Shown: positions 17,849 to 25,712 of the stretch, piece after piece
Layout of the letters: every line of letters starts with the position of its first letter
Numbering within the stretch: position 1 is the first letter of the stretch
Assembly (NCBI RefSeq): GCF_031844705.1
Contig: NZ_CP134609.1
Coordinates: 6,634,001 to 6,698,000, forward strand
Direction of reading: 5' to 3'
Source of the DNA: Streptomyces sp. ITFR-16
GTDB taxonomy: Bacteria > Actinomycetota > Actinomycetes > Streptomycetales > Streptomycetaceae
DNA length: 64,000 nucleotides
Position numbers and translations under genes: made by a program
The notes under the pieces: model-generated
What the model was told of the DNA's origin: nothing
Database searches by the model: none
Seen by the model: only the letters and a program-made list of their open reading frames with translations

Positions 17849-19000
17849 GTGCCGCAGATCCACGGCCACTGCGACGAGCGGTTCGCCGCGGTGCGCGGCG
17901 CGTTCGAGGCGAATTTCCGTGAGCGCGGCGAACTCGGCGCGGCCGTCACGGTCCTGGTCGACGGAGCGCCCGTGGCCGACCTCTGGGGAGGCTGGGCGGA
18001 CGGTGCGGGGACCCGCCCCTGGGAGCGGGACACCCTGGTCAACGTGTGGTCGACCACCAAGGGGCCCACCGCGCTGTGCGCCCACATCCTCGCCGACCGG
18101 GGGCTGCTCGACCTCGACGCCCCGGTCGCCGCGTACTGGCCGGAATTCGCCGCGGCGGGCAAGGAGTCCGTCCTCGTACGGCATCTGCTCTCGCACCGTG
18201 CCGGCCTCGCGGGTCTGCGCGAGCCGCACACCCTGGCCGAGCTCTACGACTGGGAGCTGACCACCGCCCGGCTCGCCGCGACCGCCCCGTGGTGGGAGCC
18301 CGGCACCCGCTCCGGCTATCACGCGCTCACCTACGGATTCCTGGTCGGCGAGGTGGTCCGCCGGGTCAGCGGGCTGCTGCCGGGGGAGTTCCTCCGGCGG
18401 GAGGTGACCGGCCCGCTCGGGATCGACTTCACGGTCGGACTGCCGGAGAAGGAGGCGGACCGCGTCGCCGAACTCGTCGTCCCCAAGGCGGACCGGGCCC
18501 AGCAGGCGGCGCTGTTCGCGCGGCTGGAGCCGCTGGCCGTCGCCTCGCTGCTCAATCCGCCGACGGGGGCGGCAGCCGCCAACACCCCGGCCTGGCGGGC
18601 GGCGGAGATCCCCGCAGCCAACGGCCACGGCACGGCCCGCGCGGTGGCAGCGCTGTACGCGGTCCTCGCGGGGCGCGGCAGCCACGACGGCCGGCGGATC
18701 CTGTCGGCACAGGCCGCCGAACGGGTCCGCGAGGGCCAGGGCAGCTGCCGCGACCTGGTGCTGGGCGCCGGGTTCGCCCATGAGACGGAGATCGCGCTCG
18801 GCGTCTGGCTGAGCGGCCCGGACGCCAGCTACGGCCCCAACCCCCGCGCCGTGGGCCACGACGGCGCGGGCGGCTCCTGCGGCCTCGCCGACCCGGAGAA
18901 CGGGGTCGCCCTGGGCTATGTGATGAACCGGATGGGGCCCCATCTCGCCGACGACCCGCGCAAGACGGCGCTGATCGACGCGGTGTACGCCTCGCTGTGA
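17849..19000 (+). CDS. Serine hydrolase, class C beta-lactamase/esterase fold
   Basis: A 383-residue enzyme of the beta-lactamase/penicillin-binding-like family, most like cytoplasmic esterases of the EstB/LipL type since no signal peptide is seen. The nucleophile motif SxxK is STTK in NVWSTTKGPTAL (about residue 68), the second motif is YHALTYG (about 158), and the third is HDGAGGS near residue 336. GTG 17849 is chosen: GAGGGAGG ends 5 nt before it. It converges on the HTH/Clp-N gene with only 6 bases between the stops. Confidence 0.87.
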   Translation: MPQIHGHCDERFAAVRGAFEANFRERGELGAAVTVLVDGAPVADLWGGWADGAGTRPWERDTLVNVWSTTKGPTALCAHILADRGLLDLDAPVAAYWPEFAAAGKESVLVRHLLSHRAGLAGLREPHTLAELYDWELTTARLAATAPWWEPGTRSGYHALTYGFLVGEVVRRVSGLLPGEFLRREVTGPLGIDFTVGLPEKEADRVAELVVPKADRAQQAALFARLEPLAVASLLNPPTGAAAANTPAWRAAEIPAANGHGTARAVAALYAVLAGRGSHDGRRILSAQAAERVREGQGSCRDLVLGAGFAHETEIALGVWLSGPDASYGPNPRAVGHDGAGGSCGLADPENGVALGYVMNRMGPHLADDPRKTALIDAVYASL

Positions 19001-19006
19001 GCCGGG

Positions 19007-19777
19007 TCAGCCCTCCTCGGCCGCTGTCTCCCCGGAGGCCGGCTGCTGGGCGTTGACGAGGAGCGACAGGGCCTCGGTGATGCCCCGCTCGGCGGTCTCC
19101 TTGTCGACGCCGAGGCCGCTCAGCGGTCCGCTGCCGTTCTCGTGCTCCAGCAGGGCGAGCAGGATGTGCTCCGTACCGATGTAGTTGTGCCCCAGGCGCA
19201 ACGCCTCGCGGAACGTGAGCTCCAGCGCCTTGCGCGCGTCCGCGTTGTAGGGGATCAGCTCCGGGATCTCGCCCTCGGAGGCCGCCGGGAGGACTTCGGT
19301 GGCGGCCTGGCGGACGGTGTCCAGGACCACGCCCTGTGCCCTGATGAACGCCGCCGCGAGTGCTTCCGGCTCGCTGAGCAGGCCCAGCACCAGGTGCGGG
19401 GTGCCGATCTCGGTGTTGCCGGCGGCGCGCGCCTCGTTCTGCGCGGCCATCACGACGTTCTTGGCGCGGGGGGTGAAGCGGCCGAAGCCCTGGCTGGGGT
19501 CGAGGTCGGAGCCCTCGCCGGGGTCCTTGGCGACGAACCGCTTCTGGGCCGCCTGCCGGGTCACCCCCATGCTCTTGCCGATCTCGGTCCAGGAGGCGCC
19601 GGAGCGCCGTGCCTGGTCCACGAAGTGGCCGATCAGGTGGTCGGCGACATCGCCCAGGTGATCGGCGGCGATGACGGCGTCCTGGAGCTGGTCGAGGGCG
19701 TCGGGATGGACCTTCTTGATGGCCGCGATGAGGTCGTCGAGACGGACCGGCACCGTAGGGCCTGTGGGATGCGTCAT
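19007..19777 (-). CDS. HTH protein with Clp N-terminal repeat domain
   Basis: A 256-residue protein with an unusual domain mix. The N-terminal third contains SGASWTEIGKSMGVTRQAAQKRF (about residues 60-82), a convincing helix-turn-helix. Residues about 100-245 match the double Clp-N repeat of ClpC/ClpA (FTPRAKNVVMAAQNEARAAG, then IGTPHLVLGLL; second repeat ARKALELTFREALRLGHNYI, then GTEHILLALLEHE). There is no AAA+ ATPase domain, so it is not a chaperone subunit. I infer a regulator that uses Clp-N to sense or bind a Clp-type partner or substrate. The ATG at 19777 directly abuts a promoter covered by two palindromes, which suggests autoregulation. Confidence 0.85.
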   Translation of the reverse strand: MTHPTGPTVPVRLDDLIAAIKKVHPDALDQLQDAVIAADHLGDVADHLIGHFVDQARRSGASWTEIGKSMGVTRQAAQKRFVAKDPGEGSDLDPSQGFGRFTPRAKNVVMAAQNEARAAGNTEIGTPHLVLGLLSEPEALAAAFIRAQGVVLDTVRQAATEVLPAASEGEIPELIPYNADARKALELTFREALRLGHNYIGTEHILLALLEHENGSGPLSGLGVDKETAERGITEALSLLVNAQQPASGETAAEEG

Positions 19778-19778
19778 G

Positions 19779-19825
19779 TGTCAACCTTAGGTTGACACAC
19801 CCGGGGTGTCAACTGTCGGTTGACA
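19779..19825 (-). promoter_or_regulatory. Leaderless promoter with two palindromic operators for the HTH/Clp-N gene
   Basis: Two palindromes, TGTCAACCTTAGGTTGACA (19779-19797) and TGTCAACTGTCGGTTGACA (19807-19825), lie 28 bp centre to centre. On the minus strand they include a near-perfect promoter: TTGACA (19812-19807), a 17-bp spacer and TAAGGT (19789-19784), ending 6 nt before the ATG. Transcription should begin at or next to the start codon. Protein bound to either palindrome would block RNA polymerase. Confidence 0.82.
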
Positions 19826-19873
19826 GTGCATCGACCGGTACGCCGCTGCGGAAAACAGCCCGGATACGACGGA

Positions 19874-19908
19874 ACGCGCCGGCCGACGGGGTTCGTCGGC
19901 CGGCGCGT
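19874..19908 (-). terminator. Terminator downstream of the cyclophilin gene
   Basis: A perfect 15-bp stem (ACGCGCCGGCCGACG at 19874-19888 with its complement at 19894-19908) around a 5-nt loop, 30 bases past the cyclophilin stop. Confidence 0.82.
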
Positions 19909-19938
19909 CCGGTCAGCTGCTTCGCGAGGGAGCCGGGG

Positions 19939-20436
19939 TCAGAGGACCCCGGAGTCGGCGATGGTGACCTTCGCCTTGGTGCGGCCGCTCTGCGAGCCGA
20001 GCCCCTCGATCTTCTTGACCAGCTCCATGCTCTGCTCGTCGGCGACCTCGCCGAACACGACGTGCTTGCCGTCCAGCCAGGACGTCACGATCGTGGTGAT
20101 GAAGAACTGCGAGCCGTTCGAGTTCGGGCCGCTGTTCGCCATGGAGAGCAGGCCGGGCTTGGTGTGCGCCAGCTTGAAGTTCTCGTCGTCGAACTTCGCG
20201 CCGTAGATGCTCTTGCCGCCCGTGCCGTCGCCGCGGGTGAAGTCACCGCCCTGGAGCATGAACTCGGGGATGACGCGGTGGAAGGACGAACCCTTGTAGC
20301 CGAAGCCGTGCTCGCCGGTCGCCAGCTGGCGGAAGTTCTCCGCGGTCTTGGGAACGACGTCGTCGAACAGATTGAAGACGATCCGCCCGGCGGGCTCGTC
20401 GTTGATGGTGATGTCGAAGTAAACCTTGCTCGTCAT
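19939..20436 (-). CDS. Peptidyl-prolyl cis-trans isomerase, cyclophilin type
   Basis: A 165-residue cytoplasmic cyclophilin that speeds proline isomerisation in folding proteins. Seen: [18 protein letters not shown] at the start, the active-site segment [22 protein letters not shown] (Arg, Phe and Gln of the catalytic pocket), and [11 protein letters not shown]. There is no signal peptide. The start is ATG 20436; CAGGAT ends 6 nt upstream and no clear ribosome site is present, so a leaderless mRNA is possible. It is transcribed in the same direction as the LysR-like gene 112 bases upstream. Confidence 0.95.
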   Translation of the reverse strand: MTSKVYFDITINDEPAGRIVFNLFDDVVPKTAENFRQLATGEHGFGYKGSSFHRVIPEFMLQGGDFTRGDGTGGKSIYGAKFDDENFKLAHTKPGLLSMANSGPNSNGSQFFITTIVTSWLDGKHVVFGEVADEQSMELVKKIEGLGSQSGRTKAKVTIADSGVL

Positions 20437-20547
20437 GGAACCATCCTGACATCTGCCCGTACGGGTGTGTCGAGCGGGCGCGGCGAAACACGCTCAGGGG
20501 TGACACGACAGGCGTGCCGGACGGGCGCGCGGACCGCCCGCCCCGGC

Positions 20548-21357
20548 CTACGGACGCCGACGGGGTTTGCCGCGCTTGGCCCCCGCGCTCTTGGAGCCCG
20601 CGCCCTTGGCGCCGCGCGCTCCCTTGGCCCCCTTGGCGCCGCCGGACCCTGCCCGGGCGCCCCTGCCCGCCGCGCCCCCGGCGGACTTCCGGGCTCCGCC
20701 GTCGGCGCGCTTCGCCTTCGCCTCCGGGCGGGTGGCCGAGGTGGTACCGCGCCCGCGCGTGCTGTTCACCGTCCGCCCCCGGACGATCCCGATGAAGTCC
20801 TCCACCAGGTCCGTGGTCGCCTCCTCGGGCCACGACAGCGCGATGCGCGACTCGGGGGCGTCCGACAGCGGCCGGTAGGTCAGGTCCTTGCGGTGGTGCA
20901 GCCGGGCGAGCGACTGCGGGACCGCGAGCACACCCACCCCCGCCGCCACCAGTTCGATCGCGTCCGCCGTGGTCGCCGGACGCTCGATCGCGGGCCGGCC
21001 GGGCAACTGCTCCCAGACCAGGGTGTCGTCCAGCGGGTGCAGCACGATCTCGTCGGCCAGCTCGTCGAGGGAGAGCTCCTCGACCGCCGCCACCACATGG
21101 TCCTTCGGGATCACGACGACGGTCTGCTCGGTGTAGAGGGGGATCGCGCTGAGATCCGTACCGTCGACCGGCAGCCGGACGAAGCCCGCGTCGGCGCCGC
21201 GCTCGCGCAGCAGCGACTGGGCGTCGGCGGAGGCCACCTGCACCAGGGTCAGCGGGATGCCGGGCAGGCGCTCGTTCCAGATCCGCACCCACTTGGTGGG
21301 CGTCACTCCGGGGACGTACGCCAGCCGGAACGAAGGGGATGCTTCCGAGCCTGTCAC
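20548..21357 (-). CDS. LysR-type effector-binding domain protein without HTH, with basic Gly/Ala/Lys tail
   Basis: A 269-residue protein. Residues about 8-195 match the LysR substrate-binding fold (SFRLAYVPGVTPTKWV, then ADAGFVRLPVDGTDLSAIPL, then ATTADAIELVAAGVGVLAVP). The usual N-terminal winged helix is missing. Instead the last 70 residues are a basic low-complexity tail built of repeats such as KGAKGARGAKGAGSKSAGAK, reminiscent of histone-H1-like tails, that could bind DNA non-specifically. Start is GTG 21357; TAACCT (21369-21364, minus strand) ends 6 nt upstream, which indicates a leaderless mRNA. It is divergent from the DUF5997 gene, 57 bases away. Confidence 0.75.
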   Translation of the reverse strand: MTGSEASPSFRLAYVPGVTPTKWVRIWNERLPGIPLTLVQVASADAQSLLRERGADAGFVRLPVDGTDLSAIPLYTEQTVVVIPKDHVVAAVEELSLDELADEIVLHPLDDTLVWEQLPGRPAIERPATTADAIELVAAGVGVLAVPQSLARLHHRKDLTYRPLSDAPESRIALSWPEEATTDLVEDFIGIVRGRTVNSTRGRGTTSATRPEAKAKRADGGARKSAGGAAGRGARAGSGGAKGAKGARGAKGAGSKSAGAKRGKPRRRP

Positions 21358-21363
21358 CCCGCC

Positions 21364-21408
21364 AGGTTACCGGTCGTGGTCGGAGGCGCCGCACACGCTC
21401 GATACCCT
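21364..21408. promoter_or_regulatory. Divergent leaderless promoters of the LysR-like and DUF5997 genes
   Basis: The 57-base gap between the two start codons contains TAACCT on the minus strand (21364-21369), ending 6 nt before GTG 21357, and TACCCT on the plus strand (21403-21408), ending 6 nt before ATG 21415. Neither gene has a Shine-Dalgarno sequence. The two promoters must share regulatory space, so co-regulation is likely; -35 elements are not convincing. Confidence 0.6.
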
Positions 21409-21414
21409 GGACCC

Positions 21415-21819
21415 ATGACGTCGCACCAGACCACCCAGACCATGAAGCCCGCGACCGCGGCGAAGAAACTGGGTGTGTACCTCGAGGCCACCCCCACCGA
21501 GTTCCAGGAGGGTGTCGTCTCGCGCGCCGAGCTGGCGGCCCTCCAGGCCGATCCGCCCCAGTGGCTGCAGGACCTGCGACGCAACGGCCCGCACCCCCGC
21601 CCGGTGGTCGCGGCCAAGCTGGGGGTCTCCATCTCCGGCCTCGCCCGCGGCGGTGTCACGGACGCCCTCACCACGGAGCAGATCGACGCGCTGAAGCAGG
21701 ACAACCCCGAGTGGCTGCAGAAGGAGCGCGCCACGCAGGCGGAGGTCCGCAAGGAGACCGTCCGCATCAAGGAGCGCAACGCCGAGCGGGCCGCCAGGCC
21801 GCAGGAGCCCGGCGCCTGA
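21415..21819 (+). CDS. DUF5997 family protein
   Basis: A 134-residue protein matching DUF5997, a family found next to LysR-like genes in actinobacteria. Seen: MKPATAAKKLGVYLEATPTEF near the start, PPQWLQDLRRNGPHPRPVVAAK in the middle and a charged helical tail (AEVRKETVRIKERNAERAAR). There is no membrane segment or known catalytic motif; function unknown. The ATG at 21415 lies 6 nt after TACCCT, pointing to a leaderless transcript. A much longer upstream open frame is rejected because it runs through the LysR-like gene and the cyclophilin gene. Confidence 0.82.
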   Translation: MTSHQTTQTMKPATAAKKLGVYLEATPTEFQEGVVSRAELAALQADPPQWLQDLRRNGPHPRPVVAAKLGVSISGLARGGVTDALTTEQIDALKQDNPEWLQKERATQAEVRKETVRIKERNAERAARPQEPGA

Positions 21820-21832
21820 CACGCGATACGCG

Positions 21833-21880
21833 AGGTGGGGTGGTGCCGTTCCGTGCAGACGGAACGGCACCACCCCACCT
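21833..21880. terminator. Bidirectional terminator with a 22-bp perfect stem
   Basis: The arms at 21833-21854 and 21859-21880 are fully complementary over 22 bp around a GCAG tetraloop, followed by TTGTTTC. It lies between the convergent DUF5997 and FG-GAP genes. Confidence 0.92.
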
Positions 21881-21895
21881 TGTTTCGCGGGTACG

Positions 21896-23383
21896 TCAGC
21901 CGATGTTCGCGCCGTTGTCGTTGGACAGGTCCAGGCCGAAGTGCGCCTTGGCCACGGGTGCGCCCAGGTCGACCGGGTTGAAGGCGAAGGCGCCCGTAGC
22001 CGTCAGGCCGGACGAGACGCCCCGCAGGGACCACACCGCGCCGCCGTCCGCGACCGCGTCCAGGTCCTCTTCCGGGGCGCCGGACGCCAGGTCCGCCTTG
22101 CCGTCCTTGTTGATGTCGAGCAGACGGACCGAACCGCCGAAGTGGTCACCGGCCTCCGCCACCCCCGGCACCCCCGCGCTGTCCTGGTGGAAGGACTGCG
22201 AGCCCGTACCGCTCAGCCCGCCCGGTCCCCCCTTCAGCAGGACGACCGCGCCGGCCCCCTTGGTCTTCTCGATGGCCTCGAAGGGCACCCCGGCGGCGAG
22301 GTCGGCGTAACCGTCGCCGTTGACGTCACCCGTGCTGAGCCGGGCGCCGAACTGGTCGCCCTTCTCGCTCACTCCGGGCACGCCCGCGGTGTCCTGGGTG
22401 ATCGTCCTGGTCCGGGTGGTGCTCGGTCCGGACGCGGAGCCGTAGTAGATCTTGATGGTCCCGGGGTCCGTGGGCAGGTCCTCCGTGATGCCGTTCGGGA
22501 TCACCCGGGTGGCGAGGTCGGCCTTGCCGTCCTTGTCGAAGTCACCGACCGCGGTGGCCGCAGCGCTGGGGAGCGCGGTTGAGGTCGTGGACAGGCCCTT
22601 GGGGGTCCCCAGCCACAGCTTGCCGCCCTCGGCGTGGTTCTCGTACACGTAGAAGGTGCACAGGTCGTCGATGCCGTCGCCGTTGAAGTCGCCGGCCGCG
22701 GTGTTCGACATGTAGTTGTCGGTGCTGAACATGAAGATCCGCTGCTCGCGGCTGGGCTGTCCGGCCCGGCTGAACGGCCCGTAGAGCACGCTGCGCTGGT
22801 CCCCGTCGTCCCCGTGCAGCATCATCAGGTCCGTCGTCCCGTCGCCGTCGAAGTCACCGGCGGTGAGGTTGTCTCCCACCTGGGTGTCGGGCAGGGCCGG
22901 TATACGGACCGCGCCCTGTCCGGTGATGCCGCCGGTGCGGCCCCACAGCACGATGACGGAGCCGTTGATGGCGGAGCCTTCGGACGGGAACCATTCATGG
23001 GTGACCAGGGCCAGGTCGGTCAGACCGTCGTGGTCGAGGTCCTCGGCGAACAGCCGGTAGCCGAAGCCGTGATCGTCGCCGGGTTCCCCCGGTACCCCGG
23101 CGGTGTTCTGATCGATGATCGTGGTGCGTGCCGTCGTCAGGCCCTGGGCGGAGCCATAGCTGACGGTGATGTATCCGGCCCAGGAGTGACCTGCCACCGT
23201 GGCGGCGGGGGCGGCGACGGCGAGATCCTGATAGCCGTCCCCGTTGAAGTCCTCGCGCACGGTGGTCGCTGCTGTTCCCCCGGCCGTACCCGCGGACGTG
23301 CCTTCGGTCGCTGCGACGGCCGTGCCGCCGGACAGCGCCGTGGCAGCACACACGGCTGCGGCCAGCATGGTGCGAATGCCCAC
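21896..23383 (-). CDS. Secreted FG-GAP/VCBS repeat protein
   Basis: A 495-residue exported protein. A Sec signal is at the N-terminus (hydrophobic Ala-rich stretch to about residue 25, likely cleavage after GGTAVAA). The rest is a beta-propeller of FG-GAP repeats with calcium-loop motifs seen at least seven times: DFNGDGYQDLAV, DLDHDGLTDLAL, DFDGDGTTDLMM, DFNGDGIDDLCT, DFDKDGKADLAT, DVNGDGYADLAA and DINKDGKADLAS. No catalytic domain is attached. Such integrin-alpha-like propellers bind ligands or calcium outside the cell. GTG 23383 is set by AAGGAGAA 4 nt upstream. Confidence 0.88.
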   Translation of the reverse strand: MGIRTMLAAAVCAATALSGGTAVAATEGTSAGTAGGTAATTVREDFNGDGYQDLAVAAPAATVAGHSWAGYITVSYGSAQGLTTARTTIIDQNTAGVPGEPGDDHGFGYRLFAEDLDHDGLTDLALVTHEWFPSEGSAINGSVIVLWGRTGGITGQGAVRIPALPDTQVGDNLTAGDFDGDGTTDLMMLHGDDGDQRSVLYGPFSRAGQPSREQRIFMFSTDNYMSNTAAGDFNGDGIDDLCTFYVYENHAEGGKLWLGTPKGLSTTSTALPSAAATAVGDFDKDGKADLATRVIPNGITEDLPTDPGTIKIYYGSASGPSTTRTRTITQDTAGVPGVSEKGDQFGARLSTGDVNGDGYADLAAGVPFEAIEKTKGAGAVVLLKGGPGGLSGTGSQSFHQDSAGVPGVAEAGDHFGGSVRLLDINKDGKADLASGAPEEDLDAVADGGAVWSLRGVSSGLTATGAFAFNPVDLGAPVAKAHFGLDLSNDNGANIG

Positions 23384-23545
23384 AAAATTCTCCTTGGTCG
23401 CGTACGCGGAGCCAATGGCGTACGAGGTGTGAGGGCTCACAGGTGAGACACACGCGACAGGAAGAAGGTTGCCCCGTGAACGGAAGGTGAACTCGACCGG
23501 CGGGCAAGGGAGTCGAGGACCGTGCACCGCTCACGGAACGGGCCG

Positions 23546-23571
23546 GCGGGGGCGGCGCGGACCGCCCCCGC
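23546..23571 (-). terminator. Terminator of the GAPDH gene
   Basis: A perfect 10-bp GC stem (GCGGGGGCGG at 23546-23555 with CCGCCCCCGC at 23562-23571) lies just past the GAPDH stop on the minus strand. Confidence 0.7.
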
Positions 23572-23578
23572 GCGCCGG

Positions 23579-24577
23579 TCAGCGGCCGGCGAGGAGGGTG
23601 AGCGTGTCGATCACCCGGTTGGAGAAGCCCCACTCGTTGTCGTACCAGGCGGACACCTTGATGTGGCGGCCGTCGACCCGGGTGAGCTCCGAGTCGAAGA
23701 TCGAGGAGGCCGGGTTGCCCGTGATGTCGGACGAGACGAGCGCGTCCTGCGAGTACTCCAGCACGCCCGCCAGCGGCCCCTGCGCCGCGTTGCGGTACGC
23801 CGTCAGCACCTCGTCGCGCGTGACGTCGCGCGACACCGTCGTGTTCAGCTCGACGAGGGAACCCACCGGCACGGGGACCCGGATGGAGTCGCCCGACAGC
23901 TTGCCGTCGAGGCCGGGCAGCACGAGGCCGATCGCCTTGGCGGCGCCCGTCGTGGTCGGCACGATGTTGACGCCCGCGGCACGGGCGCGGCGGGGGTCGC
24001 GGTGCGGACCGTCCTGGAGGTTCTGCTCCTGCGTGTAGGCGTGCACGGTGGTCATGAAGCCGTGCTCGATGCCCGCGAGGTCGTCGAGCACCGCGGCCAG
24101 CGGGGCGAGCGCGTTGGTCGTGCAGGAGGCGTTCGAGACGATCGTGTGCAGCTCGGGGTCGTATGCGTCGTTGTTGACCCCGTACGCGAGGGTGACGTCG
24201 GCGCCGTCCGACGGCGCGGCGACCAGCACGCGCTTCGCCCCGGCGTCGAGGTGGGCGCGGGCGGCCTTGGCCGAGGTGAAGCGGCCGGTCGCCTCCAGGG
24301 CGATGTCGACGCCGAGTTCGGCCCACGGCAGCCGCGCCGGCTCCCGCTCGGCGAGCACCTTGATGCGGCGGCCGTCGACGACGAGTGTGTCCCCGTCCAC
24401 CGAGACCGGGCGGCCCAGCCGGCCGGACGTGGTGTCGAACGCGAGCAGCCGCGCGAGTGCGGTGGGCTCGGTGAGGTCGTTGACGGCGACGACTTCGAGG
24501 TCGGTGTCGCGTTCGAGCAGCGCGCGCAGCACATTGCGTCCGATGCGGCCGAATCCGTTGATGGCGATGCGAGTCAT
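23579..24577 (-). CDS. gap: Glyceraldehyde-3-phosphate dehydrogenase (type I)
   Basis: A 332-residue glycolytic enzyme that oxidises and phosphorylates glyceraldehyde-3-phosphate with NAD. The NAD-binding start RIAINGFGRIGRNVLRALL, the catalytic cysteine in SNASCTTNALAPL (about residues 147-159), HAYTQEQNLQDGPHRDPRRA and the C-terminal WYDNEWGFSNRVIDT are all intact. The ATG at 24577 follows AAGGGA by 8 nt. It is not next to pgk or tpi, so it is probably an additional GAPDH rather than the main glycolytic copy, which in Streptomyces is usually in a gap-pgk-tpi operon (family knowledge). Confidence 0.95.
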   Translation of the reverse strand: MTRIAINGFGRIGRNVLRALLERDTDLEVVAVNDLTEPTALARLLAFDTTSGRLGRPVSVDGDTLVVDGRRIKVLAEREPARLPWAELGVDIALEATGRFTSAKAARAHLDAGAKRVLVAAPSDGADVTLAYGVNNDAYDPELHTIVSNASCTTNALAPLAAVLDDLAGIEHGFMTTVHAYTQEQNLQDGPHRDPRRARAAGVNIVPTTTGAAKAIGLVLPGLDGKLSGDSIRVPVPVGSLVELNTTVSRDVTRDEVLTAYRNAAQGPLAGVLEYSQDALVSSDITGNPASSIFDSELTRVDGRHIKVSAWYDNEWGFSNRVIDTLTLLAGR

Positions 24578-24685
24578 GTGAGATGTCCCTTCTCTCTTCG
24601 CACCCAGCATCACTCCCGGCCCGCACCCCCTGACAGCGGCGGGATCGCCATGGTCCGTAAGGATCTCGCCACAGCGGGCGGCGGC

Positions 24686-25642
24686 CTACTCGCCCTGGGC
24701 GAAGGTGCGCCGGTACTCGCTCGGCGTGGTCCCGAGAATGCGCTGGAAGTGCAGCCGAAGGTTCGCGCCGGTGCCGAGCCCGACGTCGGCGGCGATCTGC
24801 TCGACGCCCCGTTCGGAGCGTTCGAGCAGCTCACGGGCCACGTCGATACGGGCCCGCATCACCCACTGCATCGGGGTGTACCCGGTGTCCTCGACGAAGC
24901 GCCGGGAGAACGTGCGGGGCGAGACCGCCGCGTGCCGCGCGAGCACCTCCAGGGTGAGGGGCTCCCCGAGCCGGTGCAGGGCCCATTCACGGGTGGCGGC
25001 GAAGCGCTCACCCAGCGGTTCGGGCACGCTGCGCGGCACGTACTGGGCCTGCCCGCCGCTGCGGTAGGGGGCCGCGACCAGGCGCCGGGCCGCGTAGTTC
25101 GACGCGGCGACCCCGAGATCGCCGCGCAGGATGTGCAGACACAGGTCGATGCCCGAGGCGGCGCCCGCCGAGGTCAGCACGCTCCCCTCGTCGACGAACA
25201 GCACGTTCTCGTCGACCCGGACGAGCGGATACTTCGCGGCGAGCGCCCGGGTGTAGTGCCAGTGGGTCGTGGCCCGCCGGCCGTCGAGCAGCCCGGTCGC
25301 GGCGAGGGCGAACGCCCCGGTGGAGATCGCGGCGAGCCGCGCGCCCCGCGCATGGGCACCGACCAGGGCGTCGATGACGGCCTGCGGCGGGTCGTCGCGG
25401 TCCGGCAGCCGGTAGCCGGGTACGAAGACGATGTCGGCCCAGGCGAGCGCGTCGAGCCCGTGGGTGACGTAGTACGCGAGCCCGTCGCCGCCGGTCACGA
25501 GGCCGGGCGCCGCGCCGCACACCCGTACCTCGTACGGCATGCTCGCGCGGGTCGTGAACACCTGCGCGGGGATGCCGACATCGAGAGGCTTCGCGCCTTC
25601 GAGCACGAGGACCGCGACGTGGTGCAGGCGCGAGGGTGGCAT
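24686..25642 (-). CDS. GlxA-type AraC-family regulator (DJ-1/PfpI + AraC HTH)
   Basis: A 318-residue regulator. Residues about 5-185 form a DJ-1/PfpI glutamine-amidotransferase-like sensor (HHVAVLVLEGAKPLDVGIPA, then ADIVFVPGY, then ISTGAFALAATGLLDGRRAT). Residues about 215-315 form the AraC double HTH (LTLEVLARHAAVSPRTFSRRF, then VEQIAADVGLGTGANLRLHF and the C-terminal PSEYRRTF). In place of the nucleophile Cys of active amidases there is Ser-Thr in AISTGAF, so it is likely a sensor. It is upstream of, and in line with, GAPDH (109 bases), though a direct link is unproven. Confidence 0.87.
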   Translation of the reverse strand: MPPSRLHHVAVLVLEGAKPLDVGIPAQVFTTRASMPYEVRVCGAAPGLVTGGDGLAYYVTHGLDALAWADIVFVPGYRLPDRDDPPQAVIDALVGAHARGARLAAISTGAFALAATGLLDGRRATTHWHYTRALAAKYPLVRVDENVLFVDEGSVLTSAGAASGIDLCLHILRGDLGVAASNYAARRLVAAPYRSGGQAQYVPRSVPEPLGERFAATREWALHRLGEPLTLEVLARHAAVSPRTFSRRFVEDTGYTPMQWVMRARIDVARELLERSERGVEQIAADVGLGTGANLRLHFQRILGTTPSEYRRTFAQGE

Positions 25643-25712
25643 GGGACGTGAGGGTACGCGGCCGTCCGGGGCTCCCGGCGAACGGAGGCGGGTGTGTCCG
25701 GCCGGGCGCCGG

